From Paenibacillus massiliensis subsp. panacisoli DSM 21345 (GTDB taxonomy: Bacteria; Bacillota; Bacilli; Paenibacillales; Paenibacillaceae), in contig NZ_AUFO01000011.1 of the NCBI RefSeq assembly GCF_000426545.1, positions 217,202 to 281,201 on the forward strand: DNA of 64,000 bases, in the 5' to 3' direction. The position numbers and the translations under genes are program-made. Positions 51,149 through 59,515 of this stretch are shown in pieces (the first letter of the stretch is position 1; the number at the start of each line of letters is the position of its first letter). A model generated the notes under the pieces. The model was not told the origin of the DNA and made no database searches. It worked only from the letters and a program-made list of their open reading frames with translations.

Positions 51149-52093
51149 TTGGAAGAAATTCAGGACACATTTCGCTTGTTCGTCCCACTGGAAAAGTCCG
51201 TAGAGGTGGATGCAGCTGGTGACTACATCGTTCAAGGCGTCATCTCAAGCGATGATACAGACGAGCAAGACGACAGCATTTCCCCAGAAGGGATGGACAC
51301 ATCCTACTTTCTTGATAAAGGTTGGATCAAGTGGGAGCACGGAAATGCTCCGAATCAATTTATCGGGGAGCCGGTTGAAGTCAAAATTGGGCAATTTGAA
51401 CACCCGACGTTACACAAATCGGTTAATGGCGTCTTTGTCAAAGGACGTCTTTTTGCTAATCGTGACCTTGCCATGCAAGCAGTGGTGGCGATCGAAGACT
51501 TACAAAAATCGCAGAGCAGTCGCTCGGTCGGTTGGAGCATCGAGGGCGGCGTTGTCGAACGTGACCGCCAAACAGGGAAAATCATTAAGTCGGTTCTGCG
51601 GAACGTGGTACTCACTATGAACCCGGTCAACACCATGACCTATGCGGAACTGGTCAAATCATTTACTAAGGGAGATGGATTAACTATGGCAGACAATCAA
51701 CAGCAACAACCACAAGGCACGCATGACATTAGCGCACAGTTGGGTGGATTAGAAAAATCGCTTACACTGCTCATCAAAAAGCAAGGCGAAGATTCGGCAA
51801 TTATCAAATCGCTTGAGACAAAGCTGGACACTCTCAGTGCAGAGAATGTGGAGCTGCGCAAGTCCTTGAATCAACCTCAGCAACGTCAGAGCGTCTTGGG
51901 TCAACGAGACCTTACCACGATTACACGTCCAGAAGGCGGCAAGGAAATGACCAGACAAGAAGTGCTAGGCGTTCTGGAAAAGTCCTTCGAGGCAGGCGAG
52001 TTGTCCGGCACTGAGGTTATTCGCTTTGAAACAGGTACTCCGCTGGATCGCTTGGCACTGCCAGCTACCGTCAAGACACGATTGGGGCTTTAA
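51149..52093 (+). CDS. Prohead protease with scaffold-like C-terminus (XkdF type)
   Basis: 314 residues from TTG at 51149. Residues 1-175 resemble the XkdF prohead protease (VQGVISSDDTDEQDDSISPEG; WIKWEHG with likely catalytic His; SVGWSIEGGVVERD with likely Ser). Residues 180-260 are a Gln-rich coiled coil and the end binds capsid-like partners, suggesting fused protease and scaffold. Confidence 0.82.
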   Translation: MEEIQDTFRLFVPLEKSVEVDAAGDYIVQGVISSDDTDEQDDSISPEGMDTSYFLDKGWIKWEHGNAPNQFIGEPVEVKIGQFEHPTLHKSVNGVFVKGRLFANRDLAMQAVVAIEDLQKSQSSRSVGWSIEGGVVERDRQTGKIIKSVLRNVVLTMNPVNTMTYAELVKSFTKGDGLTMADNQQQQPQGTHDISAQLGGLEKSLTLLIKKQGEDSAIIKSLETKLDTLSAENVELRKSLNQPQQRQSVLGQRDLTTITRPEGGKEMTRQEVLGVLEKSFEAGELSGTEVIRFETGTPLDRLALPATVKTRLGL

Positions 52094-52110
52094 GAGAGGG
52101 GGACTAAAGC

Positions 52111-53589
52111 ATGGATTTCACGAATTTACCAGATGGCTTCGGCCAAATGACGCAGCAAGACCTTGAAGCATTGGTCAAAGCAATGGGGACAGGTGGACCA
52201 GGAGCAGCTTACGCACCAGGAGTATACGGCGACATGTCAGCGATTCAACCGCAATCGCTTGAGACGACTCTCCGTGTCGTGACGGCCAAAGAAGAACACC
52301 TCAGTCTCTGGAAAAACATCGGTAAGAAGGGTGCAGGCGGCACGACAGAAGAATTCAACGTGCTTGATTCCTATGGCAGCGATGGGGATCCATTCATCGT
52401 TGAGGGCGGTCGTCCAATTGAACGTGATAGTAACTATATCCGTCAGGCCGGGTTAGTCAAATTTATGGGTGTGACCCGTGGGGTAACTCTTCCAGCACAA
52501 CTGGTTAATACCGTCGGAGTGGGAGACGCCGTAGCTGCAGAGACACGAAACGGTACTATGTGGTTGCTTCAACAACTCAACAAAAATCTATACTTTGGGG
52601 ACAGCAGCAAGAATCCTCTTGCCATTGATGGCGTTTTGGCGCAGGTGAAGAAATTTGTAATCGGAAAGCCATATGCCACTCAGCATATCATTGATATGCG
52701 TGGTAATCCGCTAAGCGAGGAAATCTTAGAAGATGCAGCTACCATTATCAGTGATAACCTCGGTAGCGCCTTGTTGCAATTGTATCTGACCAATCAGGTC
52801 CACAAAGACTTCTCCAAGCTGTTTGTCGGCCCTGCAGGCCGGCAGCGGATCGTTGATATTGGCAGCAACGTTCGGATGGGCCAGCCTGTACGCGGATATG
52901 CTGCAAATGCTGCTAATATCGACTTCGTTGCTGATCGCTTCCTTAAGTCAGAGGGGGCACCGAAACAAGTTAGTCAGAAAGATTCCCCTGCTGCGCCTGC
53001 AACGGCTGCGGCAGAAGTGAAGGAAGACTCTACATCCAAACTCGAAGCAGGAACTTATTTCTACTTCATCAGCTCTAAGGGCGTATCGGGCGAATCTGCT
53101 CCTGTTTCTACTGGGGCTGTTGCCGTGGCAGCGGGCCAGAAAGTGGAGATCACAATACCTCGTGTCCTTCACGGAGATCCTAAGCTGGAAGCCAAGAGTT
53201 ATAAAGTGTACCGCGGCTACTACTCCGATCCGCAACGTGCAGAGTTCATGACTGAATTCACAGATGCGGGAGCTGGTACAAATCAGGTATTGGTTGATAA
53301 CGGCGAGGATATCCCAGGCACGGAGTATTGCTTCTTGATCGATAATGACCCTGACGATGTGTTGGCCTTCAAAAAGTTGGCTGATCTCATGCGCGTTCCG
53401 CTCGGTTTGGTTGATACGACCAGCAAGTTCATGATCTTGCTGTTTGGTATGTTGCAGGTCTACAATCCACGACGCATTGTGGTATTCAAAAATGTCGGGA
53501 AGTTGGGCGTGAACAGCAACCGCGAACTGTACGATCCAAGTTACGGAGCCGAGAGCTACGGCACCATCCGTCCAGTACACGCAAATTAG
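52111..53589 (+). CDS. Major capsid protein with inserted Ig/FN3-like domain
   Basis: 492 residues. HK97-type capsid features flank an insertion: N-terminal part to about 285 (LRVVTAKEEHLSLWKNI; FMGVTRGVTLPAQLVN) and C-terminal P-domain-like part (VLAFKKLADLMRVPLGLVDT; YNPRRIVVFKNVG). The middle (about 300-412; GTYFYFISSKGVSGESAP, KSYKVYRGYY) reads as an FN3-like beta sandwich, likely surface-exposed. AGAGGGGG precedes the ATG. Confidence 0.85.
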   Translation: MDFTNLPDGFGQMTQQDLEALVKAMGTGGPGAAYAPGVYGDMSAIQPQSLETTLRVVTAKEEHLSLWKNIGKKGAGGTTEEFNVLDSYGSDGDPFIVEGGRPIERDSNYIRQAGLVKFMGVTRGVTLPAQLVNTVGVGDAVAAETRNGTMWLLQQLNKNLYFGDSSKNPLAIDGVLAQVKKFVIGKPYATQHIIDMRGNPLSEEILEDAATIISDNLGSALLQLYLTNQVHKDFSKLFVGPAGRQRIVDIGSNVRMGQPVRGYAANAANIDFVADRFLKSEGAPKQVSQKDSPAAPATAAAEVKEDSTSKLEAGTYFYFISSKGVSGESAPVSTGAVAVAAGQKVEITIPRVLHGDPKLEAKSYKVYRGYYSDPQRAEFMTEFTDAGAGTNQVLVDNGEDIPGTEYCFLIDNDPDDVLAFKKLADLMRVPLGLVDTTSKFMILLFGMLQVYNPRRIVVFKNVGKLGVNSNRELYDPSYGAESYGTIRPVHAN

Positions 53590-53592
53590 TAA

Positions 53593-53616
53593 AGAGAGGG
53601 ACAATCCCTCTCTTTT
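53593..53616 (+). terminator. Terminator or attenuator after the capsid gene
   Basis: AGAGAGGGA (53593-53601) pairs perfectly with TCCCTCTCT (53605-53613), then TTTT. It would keep capsid mRNA high relative to downstream connector genes. Confidence 0.75.
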
Positions 53617-53645
53617 TGCATTCAATTTCAAAGGAGATGAAATAT

Positions 53646-53957
53646 ATGAGCGATATGGTGATTCGCAAAACGCAAGGCGAGTACCCATTGGACATTGTTG
53701 TGCTTGACGAGGTTGTTCATTTTGACAAGCGTGGCGTGGCGGAAGTAGACGAGATCATTGGGGAAGTGTTGTTGAGTATTCCCGGGTATGTGGAATGCGA
53801 GAAAAAGACTAAGGAACCAGACCCACCGCAGTCCGAAAAGGATAAGAATGCTCTAGATCCTGAGAAGGAGAAAAAGGAGACGACCAAGGGCAAGCAAGCC
53901 GCTTCTCCAGCAAATCAGACTCCAACTCCTTCTAATCCTCCTGCTGCAGCAGAGTAA
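53646..53957 (+). CDS. Hypothetical head protein with disordered tail
   Basis: 103 residues from ATG at 53646 (AAAGGAG upstream). A short folded part (VIRKTQGEYPLDIVVLDEVV) is followed by about 50 Lys/Glu/Pro-rich disordered residues. Position after the capsid suggests a head-completion role; not shown. Confidence 0.6.
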   Translation: MSDMVIRKTQGEYPLDIVVLDEVVHFDKRGVAEVDEIIGEVLLSIPGYVECEKKTKEPDPPQSEKDKNALDPEKEKKETTKGKQAASPANQTPTPSNPPAAAE

Positions 53958-54841
53958 TGAGTATGCCAATCATCCCGTACTATGAATCGCATGAGGACAT
54001 GGGTACGGGGGAAATCACCTACACTTCCCCCGTGGGGTTGCCTACGCCAGCCGAAGTCCGACGGCGGTGGTGCTTCGGGCTCCCCCTCACTGACCAATAC
54101 GGCCAGCCGATGGACGACCAGGACATACTAGGATTCCTGATGGCTGCTGTTAAGAATACTGAGCGGCAGCTTGGTATCTTTCTCAAGCCCACCGTCATTC
54201 GTTGTAATGCCGAGTCGCGAGGACTGGAGCAAGGTGAAGATTATGAGATCGAAGAACCGCCGTACGATTACGATGCGCAGCGTTGGCAGAATTTCGGCTT
54301 CATCCAGCTCCGACAGCGATATGTTAGTGGATTGACGGAATTTAAACTGGTTGCCTATGGAGGCCAGGTCAACATTGACTTTATGCATTATCCCGGTTGG
54401 ATAAAGCTGTACAAAAAATCAGGGCAATTGCATGTGGTCAGCAAGGGCGTGGGGGCGCCTATGCTTGGTGGCTACCCATCAGGATACAGCACGGCTCCAT
54501 TTGCAGCTCCGTTACTATCTAAGACGCCACAAGTATTCCACGTTGACTACACCGCTGGTTTGACTAAGGATCAGCTAACGGAAGACATCCGAGCCGTAGT
54601 AGGTAAGCAGGCGGCGGTCACAACGCTTGGCGTAGCGGGCACCGCTGTTTTGGCAGGGGTTGCAAACTACTCATTGTCATTGGATGGAGTGGTCGAGTCA
54701 GTCCAGACGACTGCATCAGCGACGAGCACCACATATTCAGCCCATATCAAGCAGTTGCAGCAGGAGGTTGACAATTTCTTTGATCCTAAAGTTGGCGGCG
54801 CAAGAACCAAGATGCGCGGGCTTACAATGGGAGGGATTTGA
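53957..54841 (+). CDS. Head-tail connector-region protein
   Basis: 294 residues starting over the previous stop (TAATG); a second ATG is at 53963. TPAEVRRRWCFGLPLTDQYGQPM and DILGFLMAAVKNTERQLGIFL suggest the helical adaptor fold used in head-tail connectors. Larger than the usual 100-150 residues. Assignment rests on position and these helices. Confidence 0.65.
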   Translation: MSMPIIPYYESHEDMGTGEITYTSPVGLPTPAEVRRRWCFGLPLTDQYGQPMDDQDILGFLMAAVKNTERQLGIFLKPTVIRCNAESRGLEQGEDYEIEEPPYDYDAQRWQNFGFIQLRQRYVSGLTEFKLVAYGGQVNIDFMHYPGWIKLYKKSGQLHVVSKGVGAPMLGGYPSGYSTAPFAAPLLSKTPQVFHVDYTAGLTKDQLTEDIRAVVGKQAAVTTLGVAGTAVLAGVANYSLSLDGVVESVQTTASATSTTYSAHIKQLQQEVDNFFDPKVGGARTKMRGLTMGGI

Positions 54842-55584
54842 TGACTAGTGTTCAAATCAATGGACAGAAATTCGAGGATCTGATCGCCCGCCATGGCCGA
54901 GATGTGCTGTGGCAGGAATCTGTTCGGTGCTCCTGCATTAACTTGGACAGCGGACAGCCGAGATATGGTTGTCCGATTTGCGGCGGCACAAGCTTTGTTT
55001 ATGAGCCAGCCCTTACCTGCCGTGCTCTTGTACAAAGCGTAACCACAACCAAGGACTACCTGGCCTATGCAGGTATGTTTGAGGTCGGAGACGCCTTGAT
55101 GAGCGTGCCAGCCAATATGTTACTGCGCACGCCTGAAGGCGGATTTGATCGTTCTGGTTGGGAACCAGTTCCTATGTTTAATATTGGAGCTGGGGATATC
55201 GTTACCTTGACTGATGACGAAGTGAAGACTTCCGAAGTGCTCATGCGGGACACGGAGCTTCACGGACGACCAGCGGATACGCTGCTGAATCCCAAGGTTA
55301 CGCAGGTGCTATCTATCCGTATGCATGACCCTGACGCCGTCACAACGACACTGTATGCTGCCGGGGAGGATTATGAGGTGGAAGGGGCTACAATCGTCTG
55401 GAAGGGCAATCAACCGCCAGCAGGGGCGCAATACAGTGTCATGTACATGCATCGTCCTGTGTATACCGTTTACGCAGTATTGCCTCGCCCGCGCCATCAG
55501 AATAATCAGGATTTGCCCCGGACGGTGGTACTTCGTTACTACCCTGGAGGTGTGCTGCATGAGCAAGGTGTCGATACAGGCTGA
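54841..55584 (+). CDS. Head-tail connector-region protein with zinc ribbon
   Basis: 247 residues from ATG at 54841 overlapping the previous stop. An N-terminal zinc ribbon (CSC and CPIC) as seen in some neck/closure proteins, then a beta-rich body. Exact function not recognised. Confidence 0.6.
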   Translation: MTSVQINGQKFEDLIARHGRDVLWQESVRCSCINLDSGQPRYGCPICGGTSFVYEPALTCRALVQSVTTTKDYLAYAGMFEVGDALMSVPANMLLRTPEGGFDRSGWEPVPMFNIGAGDIVTLTDDEVKTSEVLMRDTELHGRPADTLLNPKVTQVLSIRMHDPDAVTTTLYAAGEDYEVEGATIVWKGNQPPAGAQYSVMYMHRPVYTVYAVLPRPRHQNNQDLPRTVVLRYYPGGVLHEQGVDTG

Positions 55585-56377
55585 GTTGCCAGCTCTTGAT
55601 AACATCCTTGCCAATCTCTCAAGGCACCGTCGGTTGCCATATACGCGAGCTGCTGTCCAAGCTGCAACGATGGACTTGATTCAGCAGACGTGGATACAGT
55701 ACGCGTCAGGCGCGCGAGTAAGCTTTAGCGGTGGCAGTTTCCGTGTCGGTGTGCAGACGGGCGATTACGTTCGCAGCATCCAGGCTGGACTACGTTTTCC
55801 CGATGATCTGACCGGGGAAGTGTTCACAACGTCACCTCATGGCGCTGCTATTGAGGATGGCCAAGAAGCAAAGGACATGAAGCCTGCCCTTTTGGCTTCA
55901 CCGAAGGCCAAAACTGGAGCAAAAGGGAAAAAGTATATCACAGTTCCTTTTCGCCACGGCGCACCAAGAACCGGGACAATGGCCGCTATGCCGAAGTCGA
56001 TACATGCACAAGCGAAGCAACTACAATTCAGCCGTGTGACAGCTCCGTTGCCGACCCGCACCTATTCATGGGGTGGACGGATTCAAAAGGACGAGACAGG
56101 CAAGCGGAGCCACGCGGGCGCGCATCCAGGCGCAGGATACAGCTGGAAGGCTGGTAAATATCAAGGCCTGGTGAAGATAGGGCGTCCTGGACAAGAGCAG
56201 TATCTTACTTTCCGGCGACTATCCGAAAACTCAAGCCCTAAGAGCTGGATGCGTCCTGCGATCAAGCCGAAGCCGATCCGCGATGCAGTGCTCGAAAATA
56301 CACGTGAACAGGTGCAGGAGATGATCTTGCAGGGATTCCAGCAAGACTTGGCCGCTATGGGCTTAGGAGGCGATTGA
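55559..56377 (+). CDS. HK97 gp10-like neck/tail-completion protein
   Basis: 272 residues from ATG at 55559 with GGAGGTG upstream; longer frame is a shadow of the previous gene. It resembles gp10-type proteins (RAAVQAATMDLIQQTWIQYA; a basic middle; KSWMRPAIKPKPIRDAV near the end) that join head and tail in Gram-positive phages. Confidence 0.65.
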   Translation: MSKVSIQAELPALDNILANLSRHRRLPYTRAAVQAATMDLIQQTWIQYASGARVSFSGGSFRVGVQTGDYVRSIQAGLRFPDDLTGEVFTTSPHGAAIEDGQEAKDMKPALLASPKAKTGAKGKKYITVPFRHGAPRTGTMAAMPKSIHAQAKQLQFSRVTAPLPTRTYSWGGRIQKDETGKRSHAGAHPGAGYSWKAGKYQGLVKIGRPGQEQYLTFRRLSENSSPKSWMRPAIKPKPIRDAVLENTREQVQEMILQGFQQDLAAMGLGGD

Positions 56378-56917
56378 TTGGAATTTCATAGTGTTGATGT
56401 CAAGGAGGAATTGGTTCAATTCCTCAAAGCTGGGTTCAAACAGAATAATGTTAGAATGAATGTCTTTAAGGCTGATCCACAGACAGAAGCGGAATTGCCT
56501 TGTGTGGGCATCAATCGAGTATCAGACAGCGAAGTAGCTCATATATTGGGTGACTTTGGGGGAGATGACTTTGACCGAGACGCCCTCCAATATAGTGAGA
56601 TCCACAGCACGCACTTTCAGGAATCAATGGAAGTGCGTATTTGGCATACCAATGCGGACGAGCGAGAACGGGCCTATAAGATACTCAAGGCATTGCTTAT
56701 GTTGTTTCGTCCAGTAGCAGTAGAAAAAGGTTTGCTCAGCTTCAGCATGGAGTCAGGAAAGGATGAGAGCGACTTTACCGGGCAAGTAGCCCCTTTCCCG
56801 GTCTACTGGGCGAGTATTATCGTTTCATATATTAATCCGCTTGATGTACAAGTAACTGAGCGCGTCGAGGCAATCAGCGGATTCACAGTGAGGGGAGGTG
56901 TACGAATTGGCGGATGA
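56378..56917 (+). CDS. Putative tail-terminator protein
   Basis: 179 residues from TTG at 56378 with TAGGAGGCGA upstream. Alpha-beta pattern (DVKEELVQFLKAGFKQNN; VEVRIWHTNADERERAYKIL-like; VYWASIIVSYINPLDVQV) fits the tail-terminator fold expected just before the sheath. Family not confirmed. Confidence 0.6.
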   Translation: MEFHSVDVKEELVQFLKAGFKQNNVRMNVFKADPQTEAELPCVGINRVSDSEVAHILGDFGGDDFDRDALQYSEIHSTHFQESMEVRIWHTNADERERAYKILKALLMLFRPVAVEKGLLSFSMESGKDESDFTGQVAPFPVYWASIIVSYINPLDVQVTERVEAISGFTVRGGVRIGG

Positions 56918-57158
56918 AAATAATAATGAGCAGGCTTCATCTACTCAGGGAACTGGAGCCAGGCCTGGACTACAGAAAGGGAAGGCTGCTGCTGCAGAGG
57001 TATCATTGGAAGATTATCTGTCCCGCGTCAAGGTCCATATGGGATTGGTGGCCAGCTTTAGATACGAAGCACGTTTTAACCCTGATCTATCGAAGGACAA
57101 GACCGATGAGCAGTGGGCTGAAGCCTTAAAACGACAGTCCCAAGCACAATACAAATAG
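56907..57158 (+). CDS. Small tail-region protein
   Basis: 83 residues from TTG at 56907 with GGGGAGGTG at the right distance. N-terminal half is disordered, C-terminal half helical. Genes of this kind often precede the sheath gene. No function assigned. Confidence 0.55.
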   Translation: MADENNNEQASSTQGTGARPGLQKGKAAAAEVSLEDYLSRVKVHMGLVASFRYEARFNPDLSKDKTDEQWAEALKRQSQAQYK

Positions 57159-57168
57159 GAGGTAACCC

Positions 57169-58269
57169 ATGAGCATTAATATTTCTTTTGGAGGAGCCAC
57201 CATCAAGCGTCCGGGGGCTTATTCAGTCGTGGATTCGAGTGAAATGACCCCTGTCACATTGGGCTCCAACAAAGTATTGGCCGTAATCGGAGTACCTCCG
57301 GCGGGAAGCACCTTGCCGGAAGGGAAAGTATCATATTTCAACGATCCGAAGCTGGCGGCTGCAGCAGTCGGTGAGGGCGAATTGCTGGAGGTCATGAAGG
57401 TATCGTGGAGGCACGGGGCAGATTTAATCGGTGTCGCGCCTGTTAAGGTCACGGCCCCCGCAACCGCCCCGACGGACACGGAATGGCAAGATGCCATCGA
57501 TCTGCTGCAGCCGGAGGACACGGCTGGGATCATCCCGCTTACGACGCAGGCGGCTATTTGGGCTAAGGTGGATACGCACATCGAATTTATGTCGTCCGTA
57601 AAAAATCGGAAGCGACGCCGTGCATTCTACGGACACAAGCCTGGAGCGACGATTGAAGAGATTAAGGATTTGGCAGTAACCATGCCGACCGAGCGCGGCT
57701 TACTCGTTACTCCTTGTCCACTTGTAGCTGACAGCGACGGTAACAAGGTCGTTAAACCTGGTTACTACATGGCGGCTGCTGTCGCGGGGCTTTGGGCCGG
57801 ACAAGCGTCCCAGGAACCTGTCACATACAAGTCTGTCAGATTTGACGGTTTGGAAAAGGTGTACATCGGTTTGGAAATTGAAGATATTCTGGAAGCCCAC
57901 ATTTGCCCTGTCGAACAGGTGAAAAATGTGGGCTTTCGTATTGTTCAGGGTGTGACGCTTTCTCCTAGCGACGATCTGACCAAGGTTGAACTTTCTGTAG
58001 CCACCCTAGCAGACGATATGAGCGCCAACATCGAAACATATTTTGAGAACAAATACACCGGCAAGGCAGGTGTCGCAGGGATTGAGATCACGATCTATAA
58101 CGATTTGGTATCCCTCATCACCGAGTTTCAGAAGAGCGGATGGATACGAACGTTCGTGCCAGAGTCTACCAAGGTCACTCGCAATGGCACAGCGTTCTGG
58201 CTGGAATGGGAAGGAAAACCGACCCTACCGATTAATAATTTCTTGATGACACACCACCTCTCGTTGTAG
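57169..58269 (+). CDS. Contractile tail sheath protein
   Basis: 366 residues: KRPGAYSVVDSSEMTPVTLG at the start, the central VAGLWAGQASQEPVTYK and the C-terminal ENKYTGKAGVAGIEITIYNDLV and WEGKPTLPINNFLM are characteristic of phage sheath proteins (XkdK-like). AGGAGG precedes the ATG. It identifies the phage as a myovirus-type particle. Confidence 0.9.
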   Translation: MSINISFGGATIKRPGAYSVVDSSEMTPVTLGSNKVLAVIGVPPAGSTLPEGKVSYFNDPKLAAAAVGEGELLEVMKVSWRHGADLIGVAPVKVTAPATAPTDTEWQDAIDLLQPEDTAGIIPLTTQAAIWAKVDTHIEFMSSVKNRKRRRAFYGHKPGATIEEIKDLAVTMPTERGLLVTPCPLVADSDGNKVVKPGYYMAAAVAGLWAGQASQEPVTYKSVRFDGLEKVYIGLEIEDILEAHICPVEQVKNVGFRIVQGVTLSPSDDLTKVELSVATLADDMSANIETYFENKYTGKAGVAGIEITIYNDLVSLITEFQKSGWIRTFVPESTKVTRNGTAFWLEWEGKPTLPINNFLMTHHLSL

Positions 58270-58287
58270 TGAAAGGAGGAACACCCA

Positions 58288-58722
58288 GTGAGTATTGTAA
58301 AAGATCAGCCGGCTCATGCTGGACATACGGTTCGTTTGAAAATTGGAGGCGTTGAAGTCGGGCGAGGACAAAGGTTGAGCGGGAACCGCTCGTTCGGCAC
58401 AGAAAACCAATATGAAATTGGTTCAATCATGCCGCAAGAATCTGTCCCGTTGAAAGTCGATGGCAGTATCACTCTTGAGAAATACCGTATTCGTAAAAAA
58501 TCCTTGGCAGAGCTGGGCTTGTCGAGTTATGGCGCAGGCATCTTGAATATGAATGTGATCGACATTGAGGTGACGGACAAGTACACAGGCGACATTGTCA
58601 TTGTGTACCGTAGTTGCACGTTGTCCGAGTCGTCAGAAGATTTCAGCGCTAACGCCATGTCGGGTGAAAATGCGACGTGGAAATACTTGTCTGCTGACTA
58701 CGGTACGCCAGAAACAGAATAA
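58288..58722 (+). CDS. Tail tube protein (XkdM-like)
   Basis: 144 residues: HTVRLKIGGVEVGRGQRLSG, GSIMPQESVPLKVDGSITLE and SESSEDFSANAMSGENATW are typical of tubes that pair with the sheath. GAAAGGAGG precedes GTG 58288. Forms the inner rigid channel of the tail. Confidence 0.85.
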   Translation: MSIVKDQPAHAGHTVRLKIGGVEVGRGQRLSGNRSFGTENQYEIGSIMPQESVPLKVDGSITLEKYRIRKKSLAELGLSSYGAGILNMNVIDIEVTDKYTGDIVIVYRSCTLSESSEDFSANAMSGENATWKYLSADYGTPETE

Positions 58723-58782
58723 TCAATCAACCACGCCCTTTCTTCGGAGAGGGCTATTCCATTATCGAGAGGGAGATCAACT

Positions 58783-59250
58783 ATGTCCGAATTTACTCCA
58801 GAACAACAAGCAGCTGCGCAAGCTGCCATTGAAACCGCACAAAAGGCCCGCGCAGGCGGGGAATTAAAGGAAGGAGAGATCTTGGATTTTACATCATCTG
58901 AGGGCAATCATTATACAGGTGTGCTGGTATTCAAAAAGCTGAATATGGCCGATCTGATGAAGGTCGGGGCTATCAAATCGGAAATTCTTCGGGAGGCGGG
59001 TGTACAGGATGTTCGCCTTGTAGATAGCGACATTTTGTTCACGGCGCACGTCATTTCTGTGCTTGAAATTGCACTGCACAAACGCCCTGAATGCCTCTTG
59101 AAACTTAAAGAGATTACGGAGCCAGACCTACTATTCCATGTTTACGGCTTACAGCAAATGTGGGAGGCGAAGTTTCGCAAAGACTTTCGAAACGCACTTG
59201 AAGACCATAGCGAAGCTACCGCAGGAGCGCAAGTTGTGGATACTCCGTAA
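58783..59250 (+). CDS. Tail assembly chaperone, first (G-like) frame
   Basis: 155 residues: disordered Gln/Ala-rich start, then a compact domain (VLVFKKLNMADLMKVGAIKS; DILFTAHVISVLEIAL; WEAKFRKDFRNALED). Position between tube and tape measure and the overlap with a second frame mark the G gene of the G/GT chaperone pair. AGAGGGAG precedes the ATG. Confidence 0.82.
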   Translation: MSEFTPEQQAAAQAAIETAQKARAGGELKEGEILDFTSSEGNHYTGVLVFKKLNMADLMKVGAIKSEILREAGVQDVRLVDSDILFTAHVISVLEIALHKRPECLLKLKEITEPDLLFHVYGLQQMWEAKFRKDFRNALEDHSEATAGAQVVDTP

Positions 59251-59500
59251 ATACGCCTATGGTGGGCTGCCGCCGACTGATCCGCGCATCTTGGCGATGA
59301 CGCCTGAACAAATTGATCTCGAATTTGAACATATGGAGATTGACCGTAAGGCCAGGGAAGGGAAATCAGAAGAATACGAAGATCCAGAATTCGATGATTG
59401 GGCAAATGAAACCGAAGAGGCAGACGGCAAGCTGTCATATGACTATTCAGCCCCTGTAACCCATACCGAAGATCCTGGTGATTGGGAAGATGTCAAATAG
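59233..59500 (+). CDS. Tail assembly chaperone, second (T) frame
   Basis: The frame is open from before 59138 and overlaps the G frame by more than 100 bp in the +1 register. It encodes YAYGGLPPTDPRILAMTPEQ followed by an acidic tail. It may be reached by +1 (or -2) frameshifting, for example at TTT CGA (59185-59190), giving a G-T fusion, or from TTG at 59233, which has AGGAG five bases upstream. Listed here from the TTG. Confidence 0.65.
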
Positions 59501-59515
59501 AAGGGAGGTGCGAAT

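Noticed and set aside
55325-55558. 5' extension of the gp10-like gene to 55325
   Set aside because: The extension is a Cys/Arg-rich shadow of the previous gene; GGAGGTG precedes ATG 55559.
59138-59250. -1 programmed frameshift between the tail chaperone frames
   Set aside because: The register is +1/-2, so a classical XXXYYYZ -1 slip would not enter the second frame.
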